A stretch of DNA of 38,640 nucleotides, taken from the NCBI GenBank assembly GCA_964401335.1, contig CAYNYK010000044.1:1-38640 (forward strand). The letters run 5' to 3'. The position numbers were made by a program, and so were the translations under genes. Of this stretch, positions 16,663 to 25,304 are shown one piece after another. Every line of letters begins with the position of its first letter. Position 1 is the first letter of the stretch. The stretch is from JAAYCU01 sp964401335. Lineage in GTDB: Bacteria > Planctomycetota > Phycisphaerae > UBA1845 > PWPN01. The notes under the pieces are model-generated. The model did not search any database and was not told the origin of the DNA. It saw only the letters and a program-made list of their open reading frames with translations.

Positions 16663-19368
16663 ATGGTCAGATTCGATTCGATAGGGCGGATGGTTCCGAT
16701 CGTCTTGATGATCGGATTATTGTTACCCGTGCTGGCCGGGAACGGCTGCCCCGGGTCAGGTGATGGAACAGGCACGGGAAGTAGAAACTCGCCAATCGCC
16801 AGTATTCAGGTTAGCGGTACGCCACGGGTAGGGGAGACGATCACCCTGACCGGATCCGGTACCGGCGGGCAAGGGAATTACGTGTATACCTGGGCACCCG
16901 ACGAGAGCATTCCCGACTCCGAGATCGAGGGAAGCCTGCACGCAACCCAAATTCGTTTTACCCCGAGTAAAGCGGGTGGGTATCGGTTCACCTTGGCGGT
17001 AACGGACGCAGGCGGTTTGGGAAGAACGGGGACGGATTCGATCGTAGTTGCGGTTAATGAACGCGTTACGGTCACGGTAGCGTCCAATTATCTTGTCACC
17101 CTGGGTACCCCAACCACCTTTAAGGCCACGCCCAGCGGGGGCGATGGTAATTACAAGATTTCCTGGTCGTTGGTTCGTATTCCGGACGGCGCGGATTATT
17201 CCTTCACGGGTGCCGACACATTTACACCGACCTTCAAACCGATGACCAGAGGCCGTTATTTCTTTGAAGTGCTCCTCAGGGATGGCGGGGGCAATGGGCA
17301 GGAGGCCCGGACGGAAACGGTGGCGATTACGCCCGGTGATGCCGGTTTGCTCAGCTTGACTTGGGAACCCAACTTTAATGCCGGCGGTTATAAGATGGTA
17401 GCCGTCTTCGATGAACATCTGGACAAATCCACGGCCGAGATGGTGGATAATTACCGAATCAGCGGAACGGACATCCTACCGAGCAGCGCCGTGTTGTCCT
17501 CCAATCTGCAAATGGTGACCTTGATCTTCCAAACCCCGATGGGACGCTCCAGCCTCATCGACCTGAGCGTGAACGGGGGGATAATAGACACCACCGGCGC
17601 CCCGGTGGCCCCTGTTCAAAATAAGGCCATCGCCGCCAATCAAAGCGATATCCTGGTTCCGGAACTCGCCGCCGCCATTTGGCAGATCAACCAGATCGAT
17701 CAATATCGCTACGATTTGGTTTTCAGCGAAGCCATGGACCGCGATGTCGTCGAAAACGCGGATCTCTACCGGATCACGCGTATGGATACCTGGGCCACTT
17801 CCGCTACGCTCGGCAACGATGGAAAGACGGTTACCGTGGCTTTTAACAAAAAGGCCCTTTCCACCTCCACGGAATTTGATGTCGGCGTGGCCAGCGCCCT
17901 CCAGGACATCAACGGCCGGCCCCTGCCGGCCCTGCAAAAGTTGACGATACAACCCAATACCAAGGACACGGATCCGCCTCGGATCGTGGCCGGTTCGATC
18001 ATGCACGCTCCGGATTTTTCCAATGGCGGCTATAAGATTACCGTGCAATTCAATGAAGTCATGAGTCAGTCGGAAGTGGAGGATACCGCCGGCTGGCAAG
18101 TCAATGGCAACTCCCCCGGCATGGCGTCCTTGAGGCTTGACGGGCGCACCGTCGATCTGCAATTTTATTCACCGGCATTGTCGATCACCGACCGAATGAA
18201 CGTCGGCCTGTTCGGTCTTCTGCGCGATATCAACCAGAACCCGGTCACCCTGGTAAACAGCCAGGTCATCCTGCCGTCCCCCTACGATGTCAACCAACCT
18301 CGCGTGGTCTACAACGCTCCTCGTTATTCGGCAAACTGGGACGGAGGAGGATATCGCGTGGAGTTGGATTTCAGCGAGGCCATGGACAACGCTTCCGCTA
18401 CGGAATTGTCCAATTACCGGATCCCGCGACTTTCTGACCCCGAGCCGAGCATAGGCACACTATCCAGCCTTTACTCGCTGGATATGTTCGGGATGCGTGG
18501 CTATCTGATCTGGTACAATACCTTGCGATGGTGGAGCGACTTGTCCGGTGAGTTGATGGATATTTCCCTCGGTGATTCAGTCAAAGATATCAACGGGAAG
18601 ATCATGTTCGAAAGACGTAACGTCCCGATCGAAGCCAATATTCTCGACACCCTTGGGCCATATGCCGAGACCGTACAATGGGGGATCAATCAGTCAGTCT
18701 ATACCGTTATCGTCAAATACAATGAGGCCATGGACAGCGCAACGACGGAATACCGATTGAATTATCGCGTCACCCATGGAGGGGAAGAGGAAGAAGATAA
18801 TCCTTTTTATCCCTCCAATGTTGCGTTTGCCAATGATGGGATGACGGCCACGCTAACTTTTACCTATCGGCGGAACGGTTTTCAGTCCGGTGGAACCTTG
18901 GATAATGAGGAACCTCCGGACCAATTGCTAATCTCCTCCAGCGTGCGGGACATCAATCTGCAACCATATCCGCGCAACCCGAACGTGGAATGGATTGTCA
19001 TCAACCAGAATCCCGAGGACAAGCGACCTCCTCAGATTGTCGGCACGCCCACAATTTATGGGTCGCGCGGTCCCATCTATATCGAGTTCGATGAAGTGCT
19101 TAATCTCCGCTCGATCACGCCGGGGAACTTCTCGGCGACGGACGCGGTCGGCGAATCGCTGTGCCCGCGAGATGCCGACGGAAACGCGGTCTCCGCAATA
19201 GAGAACGCTACTCTATTGCAGAACGGACGCACGGTTGTGGTAACCTTGAAACAGGAGGTTGAAAGCGGACTCTGTCGCGGGTTGACTTCCGGCGATGAGT
19301 TTACCATCCGTAATATTGAAGATATCAACGGCAACCCCATGGTAACCGTTAGTTATATCGTCCCCTGA
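16663..19368 (+). CDS. Exported surface protein with about six SbsA-like Ig repeats
   Basis: The 901-residue protein begins with a signal peptide (hydrophobic 10-26) ending in LAGNGC. Cys29 may be lipidated, but the lipobox is not canonical. Residues 40-220 resemble two PKD/Ig-like beta domains. From about 230 to the end, a roughly 100-residue unit recurs about six times. Each unit opens with a motif like FSEAMD or FNEVMS (near 250, 355, 465, 572, 688, 810) and closes with D-I-N-G-x-P-like motifs (near 309, 415, 522, 642, 763, 887). This is the pattern of bacterial SbsA-type Ig domains found in S-layer and adhesion proteins. There is no catalytic domain, and no PEP-CTERM or other sorting tail. 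AAGGA precedes the ATG by eight bases. A structural or adhesive role on the cell surface is inference. Confidence 0.75.
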   Translation: MVRFDSIGRMVPIVLMIGLLLPVLAGNGCPGSGDGTGTGSRNSPIASIQVSGTPRVGETITLTGSGTGGQGNYVYTWAPDESIPDSEIEGSLHATQIRFTPSKAGGYRFTLAVTDAGGLGRTGTDSIVVAVNERVTVTVASNYLVTLGTPTTFKATPSGGDGNYKISWSLVRIPDGADYSFTGADTFTPTFKPMTRGRYFFEVLLRDGGGNGQEARTETVAITPGDAGLLSLTWEPNFNAGGYKMVAVFDEHLDKSTAEMVDNYRISGTDILPSSAVLSSNLQMVTLIFQTPMGRSSLIDLSVNGGIIDTTGAPVAPVQNKAIAANQSDILVPELAAAIWQINQIDQYRYDLVFSEAMDRDVVENADLYRITRMDTWATSATLGNDGKTVTVAFNKKALSTSTEFDVGVASALQDINGRPLPALQKLTIQPNTKDTDPPRIVAGSIMHAPDFSNGGYKITVQFNEVMSQSEVEDTAGWQVNGNSPGMASLRLDGRTVDLQFYSPALSITDRMNVGLFGLLRDINQNPVTLVNSQVILPSPYDVNQPRVVYNAPRYSANWDGGGYRVELDFSEAMDNASATELSNYRIPRLSDPEPSIGTLSSLYSLDMFGMRGYLIWYNTLRWWSDLSGELMDISLGDSVKDINGKIMFERRNVPIEANILDTLGPYAETVQWGINQSVYTVIVKYNEAMDSATTEYRLNYRVTHGGEEEEDNPFYPSNVAFANDGMTATLTFTYRRNGFQSGGTLDNEEPPDQLLISSSVRDINLQPYPRNPNVEWIVINQNPEDKRPPQIVGTPTIYGSRGPIYIEFDEVLNLRSITPGNFSATDAVGESLCPRDADGNAVSAIENATLLQNGRTVVVTLKQEVESGLCRGLTSGDEFTIRNIEDINGNPMVTVSYIVP

Positions 19369-19510
19369 TAGGGTGCAACGGAACGCTGCGTGGTTGGGTA
19401 TCGTGTTGTCCCCCATGTCCGATGATGCCTTCGTATGCATTGGTTATTACGTTTTGTGGCTTTTCATGCCCTGTCCGCCACGAATGAATACCCGGGAACC
19501 CATGATTACA

Positions 19511-20404
19511 TTATGACGGCGCCATCTGCTCCAGTAAAAAGGTCGCCAGGTCCAGCCATTGTTGGGGAGTGATGCGCTCCGGGCGATCCCCAAGGTTCCA
19601 GCGGCCGGTCTCGCGTATCCGCCTGAATTGTTCATCGTCAAGGAGAGTTTTCAGATTGGATTGCAGGGTCTTGCGGCGATGATTGAAACAGCCGCGGACG
19701 ACATCCCGGAAACACCGACGCAAAGGATCAGACATCCGCACGTCGTGACTCCGATCGATGCGGAGCATGACCGAATCGACGTCAGGCCGTGGCCAGAATA
19801 CTTCGGGGCGGAGTCGGGCGATACGTGTCAGTTTAGCCCTCGTCTGAGCGAAGACGCTGATCGGACCATAATCACGGCTACCGGCTTTGGCCATCAGGCG
19901 ATCACCGACTTCCGCTTGCATCGTGCAACACATCGGGTCGAGGCAAAGATCTCCCATGAGTAATTCGATCAACAAAGGTGTACTGATCTGATAAGGCAGA
20001 TTGGCGACGAGGACCATGCGCCCGCCGAGCTTTGTCCGCGTATTCCTCAAGGTTTCGAGCACGTCCGGATTCAAATGTGATTTGTTTTCAAGAATATCTC
20101 CGTGAATCAAGATCAGTTTATCCCCGTGCGGTTTTTTCTCCGCCAGGCCATGCGCGCAAAGTTTGTATAGTCCGCTATCGATCTCAACCGCCACGACCGC
20201 CCCGGCGCGCTCGAGCAGCCGCTCGGTCAACGCCCCGGTGCCCGGCCCCACCTCCAAAACCGTGTCCGTTTCCTTAAGATCGGCGGCATCGACCAGTTTC
20301 TCCATGAGGTTGGCGTCGATCAGGAAATGTTGTCCATATTGCCTCAGCGGAACCAGACCGGCTCGCTGCAGTCTCTCCTGGATGTCCTTGCGGGTTTGCG
20401 GCAT
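19511..20404 (-). CDS. ksgA: 16S rRNA dimethyladenosine transferase KsgA/RsmA
   Basis: This 297-residue SAM-dependent methyltransferase dimethylates two adjacent adenines near the 3' end of 16S rRNA during small-subunit assembly. Family motifs are visible: YGQHFLID (23-30), the SAM-binding EVGPGTGALT (51-60), VAVEID (72-77), HGD (101-103) and the catalytic NLPY (135-138). The start at 20,404 has AGAGG five bases upstream; an in-frame ATG seven codons earlier has no such site. It follows parB by 77 bases on the same strand, so the two may be co-transcribed. It converges with the Ig-repeat gene across 142 bases, in which I see no strong terminator. Confidence 0.95.
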   Translation of the reverse strand: MPQTRKDIQERLQRAGLVPLRQYGQHFLIDANLMEKLVDAADLKETDTVLEVGPGTGALTERLLERAGAVVAVEIDSGLYKLCAHGLAEKKPHGDKLILIHGDILENKSHLNPDVLETLRNTRTKLGGRMVLVANLPYQISTPLLIELLMGDLCLDPMCCTMQAEVGDRLMAKAGSRDYGPISVFAQTRAKLTRIARLRPEVFWPRPDVDSVMLRIDRSHDVRMSDPLRRCFRDVVRGCFNHRRKTLQSNLKTLLDDEQFRRIRETGRWNLGDRPERITPQQWLDLATFLLEQMAPS

Positions 20405-20481
20405 ATATACCTCTATATAGAACATATTAACATTCTCGCCCCTCCTCCGCCGCTCATTTTAGTATTAACCTCTATTAAGAA

Positions 20482-21390
20482 CTATCCTTCGTCGGCGGCC
20501 ACTCCCAGGCATGCGGTGATCCGGTCAAAATCATCCAGGTTGTAATAATGTATGATGATTTTCCCGCTTCCCTTGCGGCGAGACTCATGGATATCAACCT
20601 TGGTTCCCAGGGTCCTTATGAAAGCTTGTTCCAAGGCGGCGATCTGTGGACGTTTGTTATTATTATCTCGGATGGCCGTATGGTTGCTGGCCGACGCCCT
20701 GGCCTGGACCTTTTCACGAACAATTTTTTCCAGAACGCGAACAGACATGCCTTCGTCGATGGCCTTCTTAGCCATTCTCTCAATTTCCGCCGGAGATTTC
20801 AGGGCTAGTAGACACCGGGCATGTCCCATGGTCAGCTCACCGGAGGCAACCCAATCTTTGACATCTGAAGGTAAATCTAGTAATCGCAAGTAGTTAACAA
20901 CGGTCGTGCGATCTTCGGAAAGTTTTTGAGCAACCTGTTCAGCCGATAATCCGAATTCATTACAATAATTCCGGTAAGCCATCGCTCGCTCGATTGCATT
21001 CAAATCCTCACGTAAAATATTCTCAATAAGAGCGAGTTCAAGCATTTCCTCCTCGGTTGCATCCCTTATGACAGCGGGTATTTCGGAGACACCAGCCATT
21101 TGGGCAGCCCTCCATCGCCGCTCTCCAGCGATGATCTCATATACTTGATCACCCTTTTTTCGGACAAGTATAGGCTGAATAAGCCCATTTCTTTTAATAG
21201 AATCCGCTAATGCCTGTAGGGCCTCCGGATCAATATCTTTTCTTGGCTGATGAGGATTGGCTCGAATCTGGTCAATAGGTATCTTCGATTCTGTTTTTTT
21301 CTCCGGTTCATCAACCTCTTGCAACGCTTCAGAAGGCATCGAAATCAACGAATTTAGACCTCTTCCAAGACGTTTCTGGACTTTTTGCAT
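20482..21390 (-). CDS. parB: Chromosome partitioning protein ParB/Spo0J
   Basis: The 302-residue protein binds parS, clamps DNA and spreads as a CTP-dependent switch to guide chromosome segregation. Features in order are a short N-terminal ParA-interaction region (KRLGRGLNSLI, 6-16), the CTPase/ParB-N domain with NPHQPRK (45-51) and GERRWRA (89-95), a helix-turn-helix (about 150-175, LSAEQVAQKLSEDRTTVVNYL), and a C-terminal dimerisation domain (about 255-302). AAGGAGG lies six bases before the ATG. A likely parS site is about 115 bases upstream. parA, normally the preceding gene in the same operon, is absent here. Confidence 0.95.
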   Translation of the reverse strand: MQKVQKRLGRGLNSLISMPSEALQEVDEPEKKTESKIPIDQIRANPHQPRKDIDPEALQALADSIKRNGLIQPILVRKKGDQVYEIIAGERRWRAAQMAGVSEIPAVIRDATEEEMLELALIENILREDLNAIERAMAYRNYCNEFGLSAEQVAQKLSEDRTTVVNYLRLLDLPSDVKDWVASGELTMGHARCLLALKSPAEIERMAKKAIDEGMSVRVLEKIVREKVQARASASNHTAIRDNNNKRPQIAALEQAFIRTLGTKVDIHESRRKGSGKIIIHYYNLDDFDRITACLGVAADEG

Positions 21391-21438
21391 GGTTATCCTC
21401 CTTGATTTGAGACAAATTAAATGTAAACATGCGATAGA

Positions 21439-21467
21439 ATCCTAAATCATTCGTAACATATTAGCAA
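21439..21467 (-). promoter_or_regulatory. Candidate parB promoter
   Basis: On the minus strand TTGCTA (21,462-21,467), a 17-base spacer and TAGGAT (21,439-21,444) form a plausible sigma-70-type promoter about 50 bases upstream of the parB start codon. Each box matches four of six consensus positions. Confidence 0.35.
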
Positions 21468-21505
21468 GATGGCAAAAGGGCAGGTTTGCATGAATTGCCG
21501 ATGTT

Positions 21506-21521
21506 TGTTTCACGTGGAACA
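21506..21521. other. parS centromere site
   Basis: The 16-base sequence TGTTTCACGTGGAACA is exactly the reverse complement of the bacterial parS consensus TGTTCCACGTGAAACA. It lies about 115 bases upstream of parB, in non-coding DNA, where chromosomal parS sites commonly occur near the replication origin. It is the expected ParB nucleation site. Confidence 0.9.
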
Positions 21522-22186
21522 ATAGAGATGGATTCAGCGAATCTCCATGCTTTTGCGGATTATGTTGGTCAAGACAAAAAACTGACTTTTTTCAATTTAT
21601 GGCCTGGCACATGCGTTTCATCCTTATATTGGAGAATACGTTTCATGCCGCCCAAGTCTGCATGATCCCTGGGTTTCGCCGCAGATTGCATGTAAACCTT
21701 TGATAAAAAAGCACTTGTTGACGGAGCACATCATCCATTATTTTTATCGCCGCATGTACATCGGCCTATCGGCACCGTCGGCCCGTTTCTCCCAACCTTC
21801 ATTCTCTCCGTTTCCTTGGAGAATTCCGTGGTGAAATAGTCCGGACATGCTCCCGCGCAACCCAACCTGACCTGATAATCTAAATAGATGTATAAAGAGG
21901 TATAAACATTTTTTGTAACCGATCAGGCGGGCCTTGCCGACACCCTCAAGCGGCCTTTCCCATGAAGTTCGCCGTCGCCGGAGGGACAGACGAGGATAAT
22001 CCAATATACATCGTATAGTGGTAAATAGTACTATAATAGGGTTCCCGCTAAGACGACCAAGGCCCTGATTGAATGACGCGGACGACGAGGTTATGTTGTT
22101 GATCGTGACGTCTCGTGAAAAAGACAGAGCCTCGGCGTGACGGGGGCCATGCCATCCTCGGCAACATAAGAACGGAACGACGAGCA
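21522..22186. other. Non-coding stretch beyond parS
   Basis: About 665 bases lie between parS and the oxidoreductase gene. The only long frame (minus strand, 21,744-22,187) has no recognisable motif and looks accidental. I see no DnaA box (TTATCCACA), tRNA or CRISPR repeat. parA would be expected here and is missing. The oxidoreductase promoter must lie at the right end. Confidence 0.5.
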
Positions 22187-23218
22187 ATGGCTACGATGAA
22201 AGTTGGGCTGATCGGACTTGGACGGGGCGGGCGGAAGATCGCGACCGCGCTGTTGCGGAGTTCGTGGTGCGAATTGATCGCGGTGGGTAGTAAAAAAGGA
22301 CAAGTGTTGACCTCGTTCGCCGAGCAGCATCCGGGGATTACCACCTATGACGACTTTCGTTCCTTAATCGTGGGCAACCGCCTGCAAGCCTTGTTCGTGG
22401 CCTTGCCGGCTTATGAGCGAGGTCATTATCTGCCCTTGGCGGCGGAACGCGGGATTCCCGTATGGATGTTGACCCCGCCGGCGCGGCGATTCGATGAAGC
22501 CGCTCGGCTCGTGGAGATCTTCGAGAAGGCCGGCTGCCCGCTGGTGGTCGCACGGGATTGGGCGGCCGAGCCGGCCCTGCAGAGTGAAGCATCCGAGCTT
22601 GATGGTTTCGGTCGCTGGTTTCTGGCTCGTGGCCAAATCATGATGTGTTGGGAGGAGAACTTCGACTGGCGGGGGGACGCTCGGCAGGCCGGCGGTGGCG
22701 TATTGCTCGATCAGGGTTATCAAATGATCGACCTGCTGGTGAACGTGATGGGATTGCCGGACAGCGTGTACGCGGCGATGGCCGGCGTGTCCCGACCCGG
22801 CGGACGCCATTCCTATGATACGGAAGACACGGCCGCCGTGGTCTGCCGATTTACCGGTGGGGCGATAGCCACGCTGCATGCCTGTTGGACGGCTGGACCG
22901 ACCGAGTGGTCGTTGGAATTGTTCGGCACAAACGGTTCACTGGTCATTGATGGCGATCAGGTGGTCACCCGCGACCGTGCGGGAGCGGTGCAAAATCGTC
23001 GGCATACTCAGGGTGGTGATCTGCTGGCAGGGCAGATTGAGGCTTTTCTTGCCGCCCTGGGAAATCCTTCTCCCCGATTCACCTCGACCCTGCGACAACA
23101 CCTGCCGGCTATGGCGGTGATGCAGGCCGCCTATCTGTCCGCCCGTACCGGCCAACCGGAAAGCCCCAGCCGTATTTTCCAAATGCACGACGTAAACGAA
23201 ACGCCCACCGACGTTTAA
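22187..23218 (+). CDS. Gfo/Idh/MocA-family oxidoreductase
   Basis: The 343-residue protein has the N-terminal Rossmann NAD(P)-binding domain with GLIGLGRGGRK (GxGxxG motif at about 8-18). A C-terminal alpha/beta substrate domain follows. The family oxidises or reduces sugars, inositols and related compounds. The usual EKP catalytic motif is replaced in the segment LTPPARRFDEA, so the activity may be altered. The start at 22,187 is where homology begins, with GGAA upstream; an earlier in-frame ATG at 22,115 adds 24 unrelated residues. It overlaps its convergent neighbour by four bases (shared TTAA). The substrate is unknown. Confidence 0.8.
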   Translation: MATMKVGLIGLGRGGRKIATALLRSSWCELIAVGSKKGQVLTSFAEQHPGITTYDDFRSLIVGNRLQALFVALPAYERGHYLPLAAERGIPVWMLTPPARRFDEAARLVEIFEKAGCPLVVARDWAAEPALQSEASELDGFGRWFLARGQIMMCWEENFDWRGDARQAGGGVLLDQGYQMIDLLVNVMGLPDSVYAAMAGVSRPGGRHSYDTEDTAAVVCRFTGGAIATLHACWTAGPTEWSLELFGTNGSLVIDGDQVVTRDRAGAVQNRRHTQGGDLLAGQIEAFLAALGNPSPRFTSTLRQHLPAMAVMQAAYLSARTGQPESPSRIFQMHDVNETPTDV

Positions 23219-24144
23219 GCCGTTTCCGGCAGAAATGAAGGCATGAACACTCCGCGCATGGACGGGTAGGGGCCGCGGACCTGGGAGAAATGCAACTCGC
23301 AATTACGGGCGCCCTGTCGGTATAAGTTTCTGACCAACTTGCTACATTCCACCGGAATTAAAAAGACCGGCGTTCGGCCTTTGTGATGATCCAATTCGAC
23401 GGTCAGCAGGGCGGCGGCCACTTCCTCGGTGCGCGCGACCCCCGGCCCAATCATGTTGCAACCGGGATGCCCACAGGATATGAGAAAACCGTCCAGCGCG
23501 CCTTGCTGGTTCCGATACACGCTGGCGTGCCAGAAGCCGTCTTCATTGGTCAGCAAATAGCGATAATCCTTCTCCCGTCGGATGTGCATCAACTCCTGTT
23601 CCAAGTCCGCCATCGCCCCCGCATCGGCGGAGCGGGCCTCGCGAACATTTTCCTGACCCGGGACCGTCCCCTTCAGGCCCTCGTCCGGCATGCGGAGATA
23701 CATATCCTGATAAAGGCGGCGCGGCACAAATCCGGCCCGGTTATATACGGAAAATGAATCCAAATTGATCGCGCTGGACACCAAGCGAACCGGCTTGCCC
23801 GCGGCGTCCGCGAAATCCGTGATGTATCGCACCAAGGCGCCGGCCACTCCCTGGCCGCTGTAATTGGGATGCACATTCATGATCCCGAGGGAAACGTGTG
23901 TTTCACGCGGATGATAAAAACAGGAACCCATCAATCGCCCATTGCGCGGATTTTCCGCGACCAACCCGCATCCGGGATCGAGTTTGTTATACACGTTGAA
24001 ATAAACTTCCGTATCGGCCGTCGACCCGCGAAAAGGGCGCGGCCGCCCGTACCGTTGATACCATTCGTTGATCGAAACATAAATCAACTCGGCCACCTCG
24101 GCGGCATCCTCCTTGAGCATGGAACGAATCTTCATATCAGGCAT
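23215..24144 (-). CDS. GNAT-family N-acetyltransferase
   Basis: This 309-residue protein has an N-terminal GNAT domain with the acetyl-CoA motif VHPNYSGQGVAGALV (motif A). Its second half looks like another, weaker GNAT-like domain (SADAGAMADLEQELMHIRREKDYRYLL, then a beta-rich end). The start at 24,144 is supported by GGAG six bases upstream; an upstream in-frame ATG adds 32 residues. The substrate is not evident. It is transcribed divergently from the next GNAT gene across 230 bases that must hold both promoters. Confidence 0.8.
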   Translation of the reverse strand: MPDMKIRSMLKEDAAEVAELIYVSINEWYQRYGRPRPFRGSTADTEVYFNVYNKLDPGCGLVAENPRNGRLMGSCFYHPRETHVSLGIMNVHPNYSGQGVAGALVRYITDFADAAGKPVRLVSSAINLDSFSVYNRAGFVPRRLYQDMYLRMPDEGLKGTVPGQENVREARSADAGAMADLEQELMHIRREKDYRYLLTNEDGFWHASVYRNQQGALDGFLISCGHPGCNMIGPGVARTEEVAAALLTVELDHHKGRTPVFLIPVECSKLVRNLYRQGARNCELHFSQVRGPYPSMRGVFMPSFLPETA

Positions 24145-24374
24145 TGTCAACTCCGTGAACGTAACCGAAAGAATTTGTCCATCTGCCCCGATGACATTTG
24201 AGATCATACCCGACGAGCGCACGGGTTTACCAGCGACCACGGTCTCCGCCCATCCGGCATAAGAGTTGTGTCGGTCGCCCTCAACCGCTAACGTGGAGAA
24301 GCCTTCGCTGCTCAGGCATCAGCCAGTAGCCCTGGAGCCGTGCGGATAACGATCTTCGCGGAGAGTGAACGCCT

Positions 24375-25259
24375 ATGTCTGCCTTGAAATATTTACATTC
24401 GTATAGCCAGGAGCCGGAACTGGCTCACCACGTCTTGCCTCTCCTCGATCGGTCCTTTCCTACCATCGTCCCCTGGCTCGAAAGCGCCAAGGCCCTCGGC
24501 TCGGACTTTTTTCAGGTTTCCACGCCTTTTCTCCGTTTTGAAGGCGATCGGTTGGTGGCCCACCTGGGCGTGATCGATATTCCCTTGATGGTTAACGGAC
24601 ACGAAATGGTCGTCTCGGATCTGCACGCCATTTGCACTCATCCCGATTTCCAGGGCCGCGGATATTCTCGCGCGGTCATGGAAGAGGCGCTGGAGTGGTG
24701 CGCGGCTCGTGGGGCGGCCACCGTGCTTTTCACCGGCCGGCCATTTTTGTACGAACGATACGGATTTCGGGCGGTGCGGGAGAGCCGGTTCGTGGCCCGC
24801 GGTGCGTGGCCGGCGAGCGGACCGAAAACCATACCCTTGCGGGCGCTGAATCTTCACCAACCCGACGACCTGGCCATCCTTCATCGCCTGTTGGCCGAGC
24901 GAGCGCCGGTCTCGCGGCGACTCGGCGTCATCCACGAGCGAGCCGCCTTTTTGTTCAACGCCGTACATCAACCTCTGTATTATGCCGAAGGATCGGACTT
25001 CGTTGTGGCCACGGAGACGGAAGAAACGATCTTGCGGTTTTATGACGTGGTGGCCAAACGGATGCCCACCCTGGCCGAGATCATGGCTCACGTCGAAACA
25101 CCCATCGATCGCGTGGAAGTCTACTTTACGCCGGATGGTCTGGAAGCCGATTTTATCGCCGAGCCGCATGTATTGGACGGCGGCAGTTATTTCATGGTTC
25201 GGGGTGATCTTGATTTTACCGGACAATCGGTCATGTTGTCGCGAATGGCGCGATACTAA
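24375..25259 (+). CDS. Eis-like GNAT-family N-acetyltransferase
   Basis: The 294-residue protein has the GNAT acetyl-CoA site CTHPDFQGRGYSRAVM (about 87-102) and the strand-loop FLYERYGFRAV typical of the family. Its length and C-terminal extension (about 190-294) resemble Eis-type or two-domain GNATs, in which the C-terminal part completes the active site. The acetyl acceptor is unknown. It ends 45 bases before the sulfatase start, on the same strand, so the pair may form an operon. Confidence 0.8.
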   Translation: MSALKYLHSYSQEPELAHHVLPLLDRSFPTIVPWLESAKALGSDFFQVSTPFLRFEGDRLVAHLGVIDIPLMVNGHEMVVSDLHAICTHPDFQGRGYSRAVMEEALEWCAARGAATVLFTGRPFLYERYGFRAVRESRFVARGAWPASGPKTIPLRALNLHQPDDLAILHRLLAERAPVSRRLGVIHERAAFLFNAVHQPLYYAEGSDFVVATETEETILRFYDVVAKRMPTLAEIMAHVETPIDRVEVYFTPDGLEADFIAEPHVLDGGSYFMVRGDLDFTGQSVMLSRMARY

Positions 25260-25304
25260 AGCTTGGGACTTATTGTACACACTACCCAGGCAAGGAAATC
25301 AGAT

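Noticed and set aside
21391..22186. Replication origin (oriC) near parB
   Set aside because: I found no DnaA boxes (TTATCCACA) and no dnaA or dnaN gene, so parS supports origin proximity but not the origin itself.
21744..22187. 147-codon minus-strand frame between parS and the oxidoreductase gene
   Set aside because: It has no recognisable motif, uneven composition and no ribosome binding site, and it overlaps the start of the oxidoreductase gene. A degraded parA was considered, but no Walker A motif (KGGxGK) is present.
23899..23914. Second possible parS site (TGTTTCACGCGGATGA)
   Set aside because: It lies inside the GNAT gene and differs from the 16-base consensus at several positions, including the central CACGTG.
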